A stretch of 64,000 bases of DNA from Saccharibacillus brassicae (GCF_006542275.1 NZ_CP041217.1:3412501-3476500), one strand, 5' to 3'. Shown: positions 30,454 through 40,409, counted from the first letter of the stretch. Made by a program: numbers and translations. Notes: generated by a model from the letters alone, not told the origin.

Positions 30454-30664
30454 TATCCGGAGATCCGGGCGTCCCGTCAAGGTAGGGGGATGTCGGGACG
30501 CAGACCGGATTCCACGAGAACCGCGCTTCGCGCAGGGCGAAGACGCAGACCGTTTCGAATCGATGCGGAAGGAGATGTACCTTCCGCGGATTGCCGAAGA
30601 GATCGGCAGCACGTGAATCAAGGGTGACCCGGCGGGGGCCGGGCCGGAAGCCGGACGGATTTGC

Positions 30665-30717
30665 GCCGTCTCCGCTCAGGCGGCGAACGTGTCGTTCGTC
30701 GTCTCAGCGGGGACGGC
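30665..30717. repeat. Long intercistronic hairpin
   Basis: GCCGTCTCCGCT (30665-30676) pairs with AGCGGGGACGGC (30706-30717), and inside CGGCGAACG pairs with CGTTCGTCG. No T-run follows, so it is more likely an mRNA-stability or REP-like element than a terminator. Confidence 0.6.
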
Positions 30718-30732
30718 GGCTCTGCCGCTTAC

Positions 30733-30769
30733 TGCCGGTCCGGGAGAAGTTCGCTCTCCCGGACCGGCA
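30733..30769. repeat. Perfect 15-bp intercistronic hairpin
   Basis: TGCCGGTCCGGGAGA, loop AGTTCGC, TCTCCCGGACCGGCA. It lies 31 bases after the second permease gene. No U-tract is present on either strand. Confidence 0.75.
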
Positions 30770-30799
30770 GCGGGCGGAAGAAGCCGCCAAGCCGGACGA

Positions 30800-31624
30800 T
30801 CAGCCTTTTAGCGCGCCGGCGGTCAGCCCGCCGACGAGCCGGCCGAGTCCGAGCGCCAGCATGACCAGAGACGGCAGCAGCACGAGCACGAGTCCGGCCA
30901 TGACGAGGTTCCAGGCCGTCATCTCCGAAAATTGGAGCATGCTGACGCCGATCTGGACGGTGCGCATATTCTCGCTGCTCGTCACGAGCAGCGGCCACAG
31001 ATACATGTTCCAATGGTTCAGGAACGAATAGACGGCGAGCGTCGCAAGACCCGGCATGGACAGCGGCACGGCCAGCCGCAGGAAGATGCGGACATGCCCG
31101 CATCCGTCGATCCGCGCCGCTTCCATCAGCTCTTTGGGCAGCTGGAGGAAAAACTGGCGCATCAGGAACACGCCGAACGCCGTCGCGAGGAACGGGACCG
31201 TCAAGCCGGCGTAGCTGTCGAGCCAGCCCCAGCTGCGGATCGTCAGGTAGTTCGGGATGATCGCGACTTCCCACGGAATCATCATCGTGGACAGGAACAG
31301 CGCGAAGATCGCTTTTTTGCCGGGAAAACGCAGGAACGCGAACGCGTAAGCCGCCATGCACGACGTGATCAGGCAGCCGACCGTAATGGCGCCGCTGACG
31401 ACGAAGCTGTTCGTAATGAAGCGAAGGATCGGAATCGTAGCCAGCACCTGGGCGAAATTGTCCGGGTGCAGCCCGGTCGGCCACAGCTTCGGCGGATACG
31501 CCGCCGATTCGGCTTCGGTCATGAACGCGTTCGAGACGGTGATCCAGAACGGAAACAGGATGAACAGCGCCGCGACCGCCGAGAACGTGTAAGCGAGAAG
31601 ACGCGGCAGGGAGATCGGTCTCAC
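30800..31624 (-). CDS. ugpE: Carbohydrate ABC transporter permease, UgpE-like
   Basis: The 274-aa protein has six predicted membrane segments and the permease EAA loop (EAARIDGCGHVRIFLRLAVPL) near residues 180-200, which docks the ATPase. IPNYLTIRSWGWLDSY is typical of the MalG/UgpE side. GTG 31624 overlaps the stop of the partner permease as GTGA. No ATPase gene is present, so a shared MsmX/UgpC-type ATPase encoded elsewhere must energise the system. Confidence 0.9.
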   Translation of the reverse strand: MRPISLPRLLAYTFSAVAALFILFPFWITVSNAFMTEAESAAYPPKLWPTGLHPDNFAQVLATIPILRFITNSFVVSGAITVGCLITSCMAAYAFAFLRFPGKKAIFALFLSTMMIPWEVAIIPNYLTIRSWGWLDSYAGLTVPFLATAFGVFLMRQFFLQLPKELMEAARIDGCGHVRIFLRLAVPLSMPGLATLAVYSFLNHWNMYLWPLLVTSSENMRTVQIGVSMLQFSEMTAWNLVMAGLVLVLLPSLVMLALGLGRLVGGLTAGALKG

Positions 31625-32604
31625 TGGTAATGCACCTTCCTTTCGGCGAACACGAACTGGAGCACCGTAATGAGCAGCACAATCGCGAACAGGACGAGCG
31701 CCTGCGCGCTGCCGACGCCGAAGCGGAAGTTCACGAACGCGTCTTCGTACAGCTTGAACACGAGCACGTTGGTGCTGTTGACGGGACCGCCCTTGGTCAG
31801 GATATTAATCTGTCCGAACGCCTGAAATGCGCCGATGACCGAAGTGACGGAAGCGAAGAACAGCGTCGGCGACACGAGCGGAAGCGTCAGGCGCCAGAAC
31901 GTGCGCACCGGGCCGGAACCGTCGATTTTGGCGCTCTCGTAGATTTCTTCCGGAACGCCCTGCATGCCGCCGAGCAGCAGGATGAACAGGAAGCCCACGT
32001 TCATCCAGACCGTCATGAGCGAGATCGACAGCAGCGCCATATTCGGGTCGGTCAGCCACTGCACCGGGGTCAGGCCGATTTTGCCGAGCAGATAGTTCAG
32101 CGTGCCAAGCGTCGGATGGAACAACACCATCCACATGATCGAGCCCGTGCTGACGGATACCGCGATCGGAAGGGCGAAGACGAACCGGAACAGTCTCATG
32201 CCCCGGATTCGGCTGCGGCATACGGCGGCGAAGACGAGCGCAAACGCAAGGCTTGCCGGAACCGTCAGCAGAATGAACTTGAGCGTGACCATCAGGCTGT
32301 TCGGGAATCCCGGCGACTGGAACAGGTTGCGGAAATTCGCGAGACCGACGAAGTTCGCGACCTGGCCGCGCGGATTCGTCGAATGCAGGCTCAGATACAC
32401 CGATTGCGCAAGCGGATAAAAAAGAAAGATGCCGAACAGCAGCAGGGCCGGTGCGATAAACGCTACCGCCAGCGCTCCTTCGCGCCATCGGCCGAGGCTT
32501 GCTGCCTTCGATGGTTCGCCGCTGATGCCGGCTGCACGCGTTCCCCGGCCGGTCGGCCTTTTCTGTTCGAGCGGAAGCGGAGGGGAGTTCTTCATGTTTT
32601 CCAT
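31621..32604 (-). CDS. ugpA: Sugar ABC transporter permease, UgpA-like
   Basis: The 327-aa MalF/UgpA-type permease has a ~45-residue cytoplasmic N-terminus and six membrane segments; the EAA loop reads YESAKIDGSGPVRTFWRLTLPL. It is the first gene of the importer operon. ATG 32604 lies 11 bases after AAGGAGG. It is divergent from the glycerophosphodiesterase gene, with an operator-like palindrome between. Confidence 0.9.
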   Translation of the reverse strand: MENMKNSPPLPLEQKRPTGRGTRAAGISGEPSKAASLGRWREGALAVAFIAPALLLFGIFLFYPLAQSVYLSLHSTNPRGQVANFVGLANFRNLFQSPGFPNSLMVTLKFILLTVPASLAFALVFAAVCRSRIRGMRLFRFVFALPIAVSVSTGSIMWMVLFHPTLGTLNYLLGKIGLTPVQWLTDPNMALLSISLMTVWMNVGFLFILLLGGMQGVPEEIYESAKIDGSGPVRTFWRLTLPLVSPTLFFASVTSVIGAFQAFGQINILTKGGPVNSTNVLVFKLYEDAFVNFRFGVGSAQALVLFAIVLLITVLQFVFAERKVHYQ

Positions 32605-32708
32605 GCGGTGCTGTTCCTCCTTATGTACGTCGGGGTAATGCCTGCATTCAGACTACCAGCGTATTGTTAAATAAAATCCCCCTGCTGTGTAAAAGTTCCA
32701 TTTTACGG

Positions 32709-32724
32709 TAAACGTTTGCGTTTA
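32709..32724. promoter_or_regulatory. LacI/CcpA-type operator between ugpA and the GDPD gene
   Basis: TAAACGTTTGCGTTTA is an inverted repeat (arms TAAACG/CGTTTA, 4-base centre) with the central CG typical of LacI/GalR-family operators and catabolite (cre-like) sites. It sits about 105 bases from both divergent start codons. Confidence 0.55.
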
Positions 32725-32816
32725 ACATGGCCTTTACGCAAGCTCGTTATACTGGACGAAGACGGACCCCGAACATACAAGGGCGGCCAGGCGGCCGCAC
32801 CGGAGAAGAGGCGATC

Positions 32817-33638
32817 ATGATGAACGAACCTATTCGCGGCACGCATACGATCGATACGGAATTACGCACGGCGGACGGCCAAGCGGCCGCTCCGATTATT
32901 TTCGCGCACCGGGGAGCTTCGGGCACACGGCCCGAAAACACGATGGTGGCATTCCGCCGGGCGGTGGAACTCGGGGCGACGGGCATCGAGACCGACGTGC
33001 AGTTAAGCGCGGACGGCCAGCCGGTGCTGATCCACGACGAGACGCTGTCCCGCACGGCCGGGGCGTCCGGCTGGGTCGGGGACAAGACCTGGGCGGAGCT
33101 GCAAAGCCTGGACGCGGGCGGCTGGTACCATCCCGAGTTCATGGGCGAGCGCATTCCGCATCTGGACGAACTGTTGGAGCTTGTCCGGCAGACGGGACTG
33201 ATCGTCAACCTGGAACTCAAGAACACGGTCCGTGCGTACGAAGGGCTGGAAGCGACCGTCATCGAAGCGGTGCGCAGGCACGGCGTCGAGCGGCAGACGC
33301 TGATCTCAAGCTTCAATCATTATTCGCTGGCGCTGTGCAAACAGCTGGCTCCGGACATCCGCACGGGCATCCTGTATATGGAAGGATTGTACCGGCCGTG
33401 GGAATACGCGAAAACGATCGGCGCCGACGCGCTGCACGCGTACGATCCGGCCGTGCGGGCGGAATGGGTGCAGGGCGCGCGCGCGGCGGGCGTCGATTAC
33501 CATCCGTTCACGGTCAACGACGAAGGCCGATTGCGCGAGCTGATCGAGATGGGGACAGCGGGCATCATTACCGACCATCCCGACCGCGTCGTGCGGCTGC
33601 TCTCGCAGCGCCGGCCGAATGCGAAGCAGATTCATTGA
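32817..33638 (+). CDS. ugpQ: Glycerophosphodiester phosphodiesterase
   Basis: The 273-aa protein (ATG 32817 after GGAGAAGAGG) is a compact GDPD: FAHRGASGTRPENTM with the catalytic His and the Glu of PENT, GIETDVQLSADGQPVLIHDE with metal ligands and the second His, and LELKNT. It has no signal peptide, so it should hydrolyse imported glycerophosphodiesters in the cytoplasm to glycerol-3-phosphate and an alcohol, matching the UgpQ role beside the ugp importer. The gene symbol rests on context. Confidence 0.92.
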   Translation: MMNEPIRGTHTIDTELRTADGQAAAPIIFAHRGASGTRPENTMVAFRRAVELGATGIETDVQLSADGQPVLIHDETLSRTAGASGWVGDKTWAELQSLDAGGWYHPEFMGERIPHLDELLELVRQTGLIVNLELKNTVRAYEGLEATVIEAVRRHGVERQTLISSFNHYSLALCKQLAPDIRTGILYMEGLYRPWEYAKTIGADALHAYDPAVRAEWVQGARAAGVDYHPFTVNDEGRLRELIEMGTAGIITDHPDRVVRLLSQRRPNAKQIH

Positions 33639-33669
33639 TCTTCTCGTCCGAAAAGTAAAATCCGTGTAA

Positions 33670-33710
33670 AAAAACAGGGCGGTGCTCATTGCGCCGTCCT
33701 GTTTGGTTTG
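33670..33710 (+). terminator. Terminator after the GDPD gene
   Basis: AAACAGGGCGGTGC and GCGCCGTCCTGTTT form an imperfect long stem; the flanks are A-rich and T-rich. Confidence 0.65.
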
Positions 33711-33802
33711 CTAAGGTTAAGGCTAATGAGATAAAGAAACCGGTTTGCGATTACGGCCCGGCCGGATACCGGGCGCCGGAGACAAGGAGCTGTCCATTCC
33801 AT

Positions 33803-35368
33803 ATGACCACCACACCCGAAATCAGCCGCCCCGAGGCGGCGCAGACGAGCCTCAGAGCGGGCATTATCGATATTGGTTCGAACTCGATTCGGCTCGTCGT
33901 CTATGAAAGCGACAGCGGCGGCTCATACCGCGTGCTGACCGAATCGCGCGAAGCGGCACGGCTCAGCGCGCTCGTCACGCCCGAAGGCATCATGCCTTCG
34001 CCGGCCATCTATTCCGTCGTCCCGGTGCTGAAGCAGTTTACGGAAGTCTGCGAAGCGTACGGAGCGACGCAGATCCGCGCCGTTGCGACGGCGGCGATTC
34101 GCAACGCGTCGAACTCCGGCCAGATCATCGAAATTTTGAACCGGGAGACCGGTCTTAAGATCGAACTGCTGCCCGGCGAAATGGAAGGCCATTACGGATT
34201 TATCGGCGTCGTCAACAAAATCGACATCGCCGAAGGCTTCATTATCGATATCGGCGGAGGCAGCACGGAAGTGACGCTGTTCCAGGACCGCCGCCGGGTA
34301 TCGAGCTATTCGTTCCCGTTCGGCGCGGTCAACATGAACGTGCGTTTCGGCGGAAGCGGCAGTTGGACGCACGAGCGCGTGGGCGAACTGGAACAATTCG
34401 TGCTCGCCGAAGCGCGCAAGCAGGCATGGATCTCCGATTATCCGGGCCTCGATCTGGTCGGCCTGGGCGGCACGATACGCGGACTCGGCAAAATGGATCA
34501 GCGGCGGCGCAATTATTCGTTGTCGTACACGCACAACTATGTCATGCAGGGCGAAGACGTGGACCATTTCTACGCCACGCTGCCGGGCATGGACAACAAC
34601 GGCCGCAAGCAGGTGCCGGGCTTGTCCAAGAGCCGGACCGACATCATCGTGCCGGGCCTGATCATCCTGCGGACTCTGTTCCTTCATATGAAGGCGGCGC
34701 GCTACGTCGTCAGCGGCACCGGCCTGCGCGAAGGGCTGTTCTTCGAGCTGCTGCATCCCGAACAGGCCGTGCACGAGAACGTGCTGGAATTCGAACTGCG
34801 CGCGCTGCTGTCGAAAATGCCGAAGCAGCGTCAGCGGCATCTGCGTCACACGGAGCAGTTCGCCCGCATTTTGTACGAAGCGCTGGGCGAAGAAGGAGAG
34901 AGCCGCTGGAACGCCAAGCTGCTGCGCATCGCCGCCTGGACGTACCAGACCGGCACCGAGATCGGCTATATCGATTACGAGGAGCATACCCAGTATTTGC
35001 TCACCAAGCGTCCGCTTGCGGGACTGACGCACCGCGAGATCATCCTGACCGCGCTGATCGCCGGCATTGCCGGCAAGGTCAAATGGCGCAAAAGCACCAC
35101 GGCGCAGACGTACAAAGACATCCTGCTGGCGAAGGACGAGGAGCGTACGCGCCGTCTCGGCGCCGTGCTCCAAATGGCGGCCGCGCTGGACGCCAGCGAG
35201 ACGCAGGCCGTTACGGCGCTTGCGGCCAGACGCAGCGGCGAACGCTTCGAACTTGAGCTGACGTGCCGGACGGAAGCGTTCATGGAGATTCGCGACCTCA
35301 AAGCGGCGGCCAAAGACTTCGAGAAAGAATGGAACGTCAAGATCGAGCTGAAGATCCAGGTCGGCTGA
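33803..35368 (+). CDS. ppx: Ppx/GppA-type exopolyphosphatase
   Basis: The 521-aa protein starts at ATG 33803 behind AAGGAG. GIIDIGSNSIRLVVYE is the ASKHA phosphate-1 motif, GEMEGHYGFIGVVNK carries the catalytic Glu, and FIIDIGGGSTEVTLF is phosphate-2. Residues about 320-520 form the C-terminal HD-like domain seen in long Ppx proteins. It removes phosphate from the ends of polyphosphate, or the gamma/beta phosphate of pppGpp. It converges on ppk, the polymer-making enzyme. Confidence 0.92.
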   Translation: MTTTPEISRPEAAQTSLRAGIIDIGSNSIRLVVYESDSGGSYRVLTESREAARLSALVTPEGIMPSPAIYSVVPVLKQFTEVCEAYGATQIRAVATAAIRNASNSGQIIEILNRETGLKIELLPGEMEGHYGFIGVVNKIDIAEGFIIDIGGGSTEVTLFQDRRRVSSYSFPFGAVNMNVRFGGSGSWTHERVGELEQFVLAEARKQAWISDYPGLDLVGLGGTIRGLGKMDQRRRNYSLSYTHNYVMQGEDVDHFYATLPGMDNNGRKQVPGLSKSRTDIIVPGLIILRTLFLHMKAARYVVSGTGLREGLFFELLHPEQAVHENVLEFELRALLSKMPKQRQRHLRHTEQFARILYEALGEEGESRWNAKLLRIAAWTYQTGTEIGYIDYEEHTQYLLTKRPLAGLTHREIILTALIAGIAGKVKWRKSTTAQTYKDILLAKDEERTRRLGAVLQMAAALDASETQAVTALAARRSGERFELELTCRTEAFMEIRDLKAAAKDFEKEWNVKIELKIQVG

Positions 35369-35435
35369 CCGGCTGAACGGCTGAACGCCGGACCGCGAAA
35401 TCGCGGATCGGGATCGGACGAATTAACAAGACGAC

Positions 35436-35478
35436 AAAAAGCCCGCTTCCCCGGATCATCCGGAGAAGCGGGCTTTTT
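35436..35478. terminator. Two-way terminator between ppx and ppk
   Basis: AAAAAGCCCGCTTC pairs with GAAGCGGGCTTTTT across the loop CCCGGATCATCCGG (itself partly self-complementary). Confidence 0.9.
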
Positions 35479-35605
35479 CGGTTCGGCCTCAACTCAAAGG
35501 CCGTTCGGATCTGAAGATCGGAGGCTCGGAGGCTCGGAGCCAAGCCCCGATGCGGCCGGGATCAAGGCAGCATCCGGTCCGCAGCGGGACCCGGCCTTGA
35601 TCCGA

Positions 35606-37708
35606 TCAGGCCAGCGTCGATTTCCAGGCGCGGATATCTTCCGCACGGAACTGGCTGCGGAACGGTTCTTCGCCGTTCTCGAACGATTCGTAGCCGCCGC
35701 TCGAAGTCAGCATGCGCGCTTTGACGTTGTCTTTGAGATACAGCTTCAGAATGTTCAGCAGCGTGTCCTGGCAGCCCGGATCGAGAATCGGGCACATCAA
35801 CTCGACGCGGCGCGTCAGGTTGCGGGTCATCCAGTCGGCGCTGGAGAGGAAGATCTCCGACTTGCCGCCATTTTCGAAATAGTAGATCCGGGAGTGTTCC
35901 AGATAGCGGTCGACGATGCTGCGCACCGTAATGTTCTCGCTCAGGTCTTTGACGCCCGGACGCAGACAGCAGACGCCGCGCACGATCAGGTCGACTTTGA
36001 CGCCGGCTTTGGACGCTTCGTACAGTTCGTCGATGATCTGCTGGTTGGACAGCGAGTTGAACTTGGCGATGATGCGCGCCGGCCGGCCGGCTTTGGCGTG
36101 ATCGGCTTCGCGGCGGATATTCGTGACGAACGTGCCCATCATCGTATCCGGCGCGACCGAGATTTCCTGCCAGTTCGGATGGCTGGAATAGCCGGTAATA
36201 TGGTTGAACAGTTCCGAAGCGTCTTCGCCGATCGAAGCGTTCGAAGTCATCAGGCCGACGTCCGTATAGAGCTTGGCCGTCGCGTCGTTGTAGTTGCCCG
36301 TGCCGACGTGCACGTAGCGGCGCAGACCGTCTTCTTCACGCCGGACGACCAGAATCGCTTTGGCGTGCGTCTTGAGTCCGACCAGTCCGTACACAACGTG
36401 GCAGCCGGACTGCTCCAGCGTCCGCGCCCAGCTGATATTGCGTTCTTCGTCGAATCTCGCCTTGAGTTCGACGACGACCGTCACCTGCTTGCCCGCTTCG
36501 GCGGCCGCGGCGAGCGAGCGGATGATGGCCGATTTGCTGCTGACCCGGTACAGCGTCATCTTGATCGCCATAACGTTCGGGTCTTCGGCGGCCTGTTCGA
36601 CGAAATCGCTGACGGCATCGAACGTCTCGAACGGATGGTGCATCAGCACGTCGCGTTCTTTCAGCACGCTGAAGTAGTCGGTGTCTCCGCCGTCCCCGAA
36701 TTCGGGCGGGTAGATCGACAGCCGGGACGGATAACGCAGCGCGTCGCGGTTCTTGACGGAGCCGGCGAACGACGTCAGGAAGCCGAGGTCGATCGGGCCG
36801 TCGATTTCGTACACGGCGTCTTCGATCTCGAATTCTTCCTGCAGCAGCTGCAGCGCGTACGGATGGAAGCCTTTTTGCACTTCGAGCCGCACCGGCGCGC
36901 CGCGGCGGCGCTTGCGCAGCTTCTTCTCGATCTCTTCGAGCAGATCGTCCGCTTCTTCTTCGTTGATCTCAAGATCCGCGTCGCGGCTGAGGCGGAAAGC
37001 GTGCACCGTCTTGGCCGTATAGCCGCTGAACAGCGTCTGGATATGGTGGCAGATCAGTTCGTCGATCAGGACGTAGGTCTGCCGTTTGCTGTGGCTGCGC
37101 TGGGTTACCGACACGAGCCGCGGCAGGATCGACGGAACCTGGACGATGGCGAAAAAGAACCGTTCTTCGTCGGGCAGGTCTTCCGGCGTGTTGTCGCGTT
37201 CGAGCAGCGCGGCCAGATAGACGTTCTGGCTGTGCACGAGCGGAAACGGACGGCTGAGATCGACCGCCATCGGCGTCAGGACGGGGAAGATGACGTCATG
37301 GAAGTAATCGTCCGCCGCTTTTTGCTGGGTCGCGCTCAGATCTTCGTAGCGGTTGAGCACGAGGCTCTCCTTGGCCATGAGGCGTACCAGTTCGCGGTAC
37401 GTCCGGTATTCGGCCGCCACCATCTTCTCGATGCGCTTGGACAGGCGTTTGTACAGGACGGGCGGCGTGTAGCCGGAGAAGTCCTTCTTCGCGAGGCCGG
37501 CCTTGAGCTGGTTGCGGATGCCCGCTACGCGAACGCTCATGAACTCGTCCAGGTTGCGCGAGACGATGCCGAGGAATTTGGCGCGTTCGAGCAGCGGCGT
37601 ATCCGGGTCCTGCGCTTCTTCGAGCACGCGGTAATTGAATTCGATCCAACTCAGGTCGCGATTGATGTAGTAAGGGGACGATCCCCGTTGAGCGGAATGG
37701 TTGTCCAT
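35606..37708 (-). CDS. ppk: Polyphosphate kinase PPK1
   Basis: PPK1 reversibly builds polyphosphate from ATP. I place the start at ATG 37708 behind TATGGAGG; the product is 700 aa, the standard length, beginning near INRDLSWIEFNYRVLEEA. GLKTHAKAIL contains the autophosphorylated His (E. coli His435) and EHSRIYYF the second active-site His (E. coli His592). Both phospholipase-D-like halves are complete. The frame is open upstream, but that part is not conserved. Confidence 0.95.
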   Translation of the reverse strand: MDNHSAQRGSSPYYINRDLSWIEFNYRVLEEAQDPDTPLLERAKFLGIVSRNLDEFMSVRVAGIRNQLKAGLAKKDFSGYTPPVLYKRLSKRIEKMVAAEYRTYRELVRLMAKESLVLNRYEDLSATQQKAADDYFHDVIFPVLTPMAVDLSRPFPLVHSQNVYLAALLERDNTPEDLPDEERFFFAIVQVPSILPRLVSVTQRSHSKRQTYVLIDELICHHIQTLFSGYTAKTVHAFRLSRDADLEINEEEADDLLEEIEKKLRKRRRGAPVRLEVQKGFHPYALQLLQEEFEIEDAVYEIDGPIDLGFLTSFAGSVKNRDALRYPSRLSIYPPEFGDGGDTDYFSVLKERDVLMHHPFETFDAVSDFVEQAAEDPNVMAIKMTLYRVSSKSAIIRSLAAAAEAGKQVTVVVELKARFDEERNISWARTLEQSGCHVVYGLVGLKTHAKAILVVRREEDGLRRYVHVGTGNYNDATAKLYTDVGLMTSNASIGEDASELFNHITGYSSHPNWQEISVAPDTMMGTFVTNIRREADHAKAGRPARIIAKFNSLSNQQIIDELYEASKAGVKVDLIVRGVCCLRPGVKDLSENITVRSIVDRYLEHSRIYYFENGGKSEIFLSSADWMTRNLTRRVELMCPILDPGCQDTLLNILKLYLKDNVKARMLTSSGGYESFENGEEPFRSQFRAEDIRAWKSTLA

Positions 37709-38342
37709 AGTTCCTCCATAGTAGAGCGTGCGGGCAGGACGCAAGTCGAGCCGCAGACGCCGAGTATTCGTGCGAATCCGTTTCTTTTCCGCATGGGCGG
37801 TCGAGCCTTCCGTCAGACATGGAATCGTGTGCGCATGAGGGCGAACGCAGGTTGCGCGGCGTTCGCACTTTTCTTTTACCCGCCGGGCAGCGCGCAAAAT
37901 CGGTGCGGCCAAGCGGGACTATTCTCCGGGAAGCTCTTTTATTAGTATAACCTGCTTTTGTTAAGCGAATGTAAAAAAGTCCTTTTTCCAGTTTACTTAC
38001 ATTGAAACGTTTTCGATTCAGGTTAAAGCGTTATCATCCTGTTTTTTCTTTTTTCCCAAGGCGTCTGCATATAAAAAAACGACAAAATCGTCAAATGCAA
38101 GTTAAAAAAATCTCTCGAATCATGAAGAAAGTTTCATCGTAAGCGGGGTCGTAAACCGATAAAAGCGAAGCGTTTGCAGGATATGGCGGCGGCCGGCGCG
38201 AAAAGGTAGGGACAGACGCGAAGCCCGGGCCGCGTTCGGCCTGTCCGGGGAGCGAAGCGGCAGCGCGCCGCGCAGCGGTCGGCCATCCGGCCAGCCGCGT
38301 CCGCGTCTACAGTCCGGCAGGGACACAGGAAGGGGAATCGAC
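37709..38342. other. Divergent intergenic region between ppk and the GH42 gene
   Basis: The 634-base gap has no supported gene. For ppk a TATACT -10 can be read on the minus strand at 37949-37944. On the plus strand TGAAACGTTTTCG near 38003-38015 resembles a catabolite (cre/LacI-type) site and could govern the beta-galactosidase gene; several A/T-tracts follow, and then a GC-rich leader from about 38185. No terminator is evident. Confidence 0.4.
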
Positions 38343-40409
38343 ATGGAACGTTTGCATTACGGAGTCGCTTATTACGACGAGTACATGCCTTACGATCGAC
38401 TGGCGACTGATATCGAGATGATGCAGGCGGCGGGGATTACCGTCGTACGCATCGCGGAATCGACCTGGAGCACGCACGAACCGCAAAACGGGGTGTTCGA
38501 CTTCGCCTCGGTGGACCGCGTATTGGATGCCATGCACGCGGCGGGCATCTCCGTCATCGTCGGCACACCGACGTATGCCGTGCCGGCCTGGATGGTGCGC
38601 GAGCATCCGGAAGTGCTGGCCGAGACCCGCACCGGACCCGGCAAATACGGGGCTCGGCAGATCATGGACATTACGAGCCCGGCTTACCTGTTCTATGCCG
38701 AGCGGATCATCCGCAAGCTGATCGGCCGCGTCTGCGGCCATCCGGCGGTCATCGGTTACCAGATCGACAACGAGACCAAGCATTACGGCACCGCCGGCCC
38801 GAACGTGCAGCTGCGCTTCGTCAAGGCGATGCGCGACAAGTTCGGCGGCGATCTCGGCGAGCTGAACCGCCGCTTCGGGCTGGCGTACTGGAGCAACCGG
38901 ATCGACGCCTGGGAAGACTTTCCGTCCGTGCTCGGCACGATCAACGGCAGCCTGGGCGCGGAATTCGCCCGGTTCCAGCGGCAGCTCGTGACCGATTTTC
39001 TCGCCTGGCAGGTCGGACTCGTCAACGAATACAAGCGTCCCGGCCAGTTCACGACGCACAATTTCGACTTCGACTGGCGCGGCCATTCGTACGGCGTGCA
39101 GCGGGACGTGGACCATTTCAAAGCATCCCGGCCGTTCGATATCGCGGGCGTGGACATCTACCATCCGTCGCAGAGCGAGCTGACCGGCGCGGAAATCTCG
39201 TTCGGCGGCGACATGGCGCGTTCGCTCAAGCAGGGCGGCTACCTTGTGCTGGAGACGCAGGCGCAGGCTTTCCCGCATTGGACGCCGTATCCGGGGCAGC
39301 TGCGGCTGCTGGCGTTCAGCCATCTGGCTTCGGGCGCGAGCCTGGTCGCATATTGGCACTGGCATTCGATCCACAATTCGTTCGAGACATACTGGAAAGG
39401 ACTGCTCAGCCACGACCTGCAGCCGAATCCCGTATACGAGGAAGCGCGGACGATCGGAGCCGATTTTGCGCGCCTCGGCGGCTCACTTGCCGGCCTGCGC
39501 AAAATCAACCGCGTCGCGATGCTGGTCAGCAGCGAAGCGCTCAGCGCCCTCGACTGGTTCCCGCTGCCGGGCGGCGTGCTCTACAACGACGTCGTGCGGC
39601 GCTGTTACGACGCGCTCTACAAGCTGAACGTCGGCTGCGATTTCGTCCATCCGGACACCGAAGCGAAAGTGTTGGCGGAATACGACCTGCTCGTCGTGCC
39701 CGCGCTGTACAGCGCGCCGGACCGGCTGCTGGAGAAGCTGAACGATTTTGCGGAAAAAGGCGGGCATGTGATCTACACGTTCAAAAGCGGGTTCGCGAAC
39801 GCCGACGTACAGGTACGTACCGGCGCGCAGCCGGGTCTGATCGAGCGATCCTGCGGCGTGAACTACCAGCTGTTCGCCGAACCGAACAAGGCGAGCGTCC
39901 GTTTTGCCGGCGGCGGGTTCGAGGATCTGGGCGCAGCGGAGAAGGAAGTCGGGACGTGGATGGAGCTGCTGACGCCGACGACGGCGGAAGTGCTGGCCCG
40001 GTACGACCATCCCGAGTGGGACGGGTACGCGGCGATCACGACAAACCGCTTCGGCGAAGGCACGGCGACTTACGTCGGCTTCCTGCCGACCGAAGGGCTG
40101 CTGCTGCGCCTGTTCGAGCGGGTGCTGCGCGAAGCGGGGCTGTGGGGCGAAGACCAGAAGCTCAAGTTCCCGCTGGTCGTCAAATCGGGCGTGAACGCGG
40201 CAGGCTGCCGCGTGCGCTATTTCCTCAACTATTCCGGCGAGCCGGCGGGATTGCGATACGGCTACCGCGACGGCAGGGAACTGGTGTCGGGCGAAGACGT
40301 CAGGCACGGCCAGATGCTGAACCTGCCGGCCTGGGGCTTCGCGATCGTCGAAGACCGCGAAAGCGCGGCCTGCTCGGCGGCGATGGAAGACGGCGTGGCC
40401 AAGGATTGA
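38343..40409 (+). CDS. Beta-galactosidase, glycoside hydrolase family 42
   Basis: The 688-aa protein has the GH42 three-domain layout: a TIM barrel (residues about 1-380), a trimerisation domain with a glutamine-amidotransferase-like fold (about 390-610) and a small beta domain. The acid/base is Glu144 (GYQIDNETKHYG) and the nucleophile Glu304 (YLVLETQAQAF). Opening LHYGVAYYDEYMP and VVRIAESTWSTHEP are diagnostic. With no signal peptide it acts on imported beta-galactosides or arabino/galacto-oligosaccharides. ATG 38343 follows GGAAGGGG. Confidence 0.95.
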   Translation: MERLHYGVAYYDEYMPYDRLATDIEMMQAAGITVVRIAESTWSTHEPQNGVFDFASVDRVLDAMHAAGISVIVGTPTYAVPAWMVREHPEVLAETRTGPGKYGARQIMDITSPAYLFYAERIIRKLIGRVCGHPAVIGYQIDNETKHYGTAGPNVQLRFVKAMRDKFGGDLGELNRRFGLAYWSNRIDAWEDFPSVLGTINGSLGAEFARFQRQLVTDFLAWQVGLVNEYKRPGQFTTHNFDFDWRGHSYGVQRDVDHFKASRPFDIAGVDIYHPSQSELTGAEISFGGDMARSLKQGGYLVLETQAQAFPHWTPYPGQLRLLAFSHLASGASLVAYWHWHSIHNSFETYWKGLLSHDLQPNPVYEEARTIGADFARLGGSLAGLRKINRVAMLVSSEALSALDWFPLPGGVLYNDVVRRCYDALYKLNVGCDFVHPDTEAKVLAEYDLLVVPALYSAPDRLLEKLNDFAEKGGHVIYTFKSGFANADVQVRTGAQPGLIERSCGVNYQLFAEPNKASVRFAGGGFEDLGAAEKEVGTWMELLTPTTAEVLARYDHPEWDGYAAITTNRFGEGTATYVGFLPTEGLLLRLFERVLREAGLWGEDQKLKFPLVVKSGVNAAGCRVRYFLNYSGEPAGLRYGYRDGRELVSGEDVRHGQMLNLPAWGFAIVEDRESAACSAAMEDGVAKD

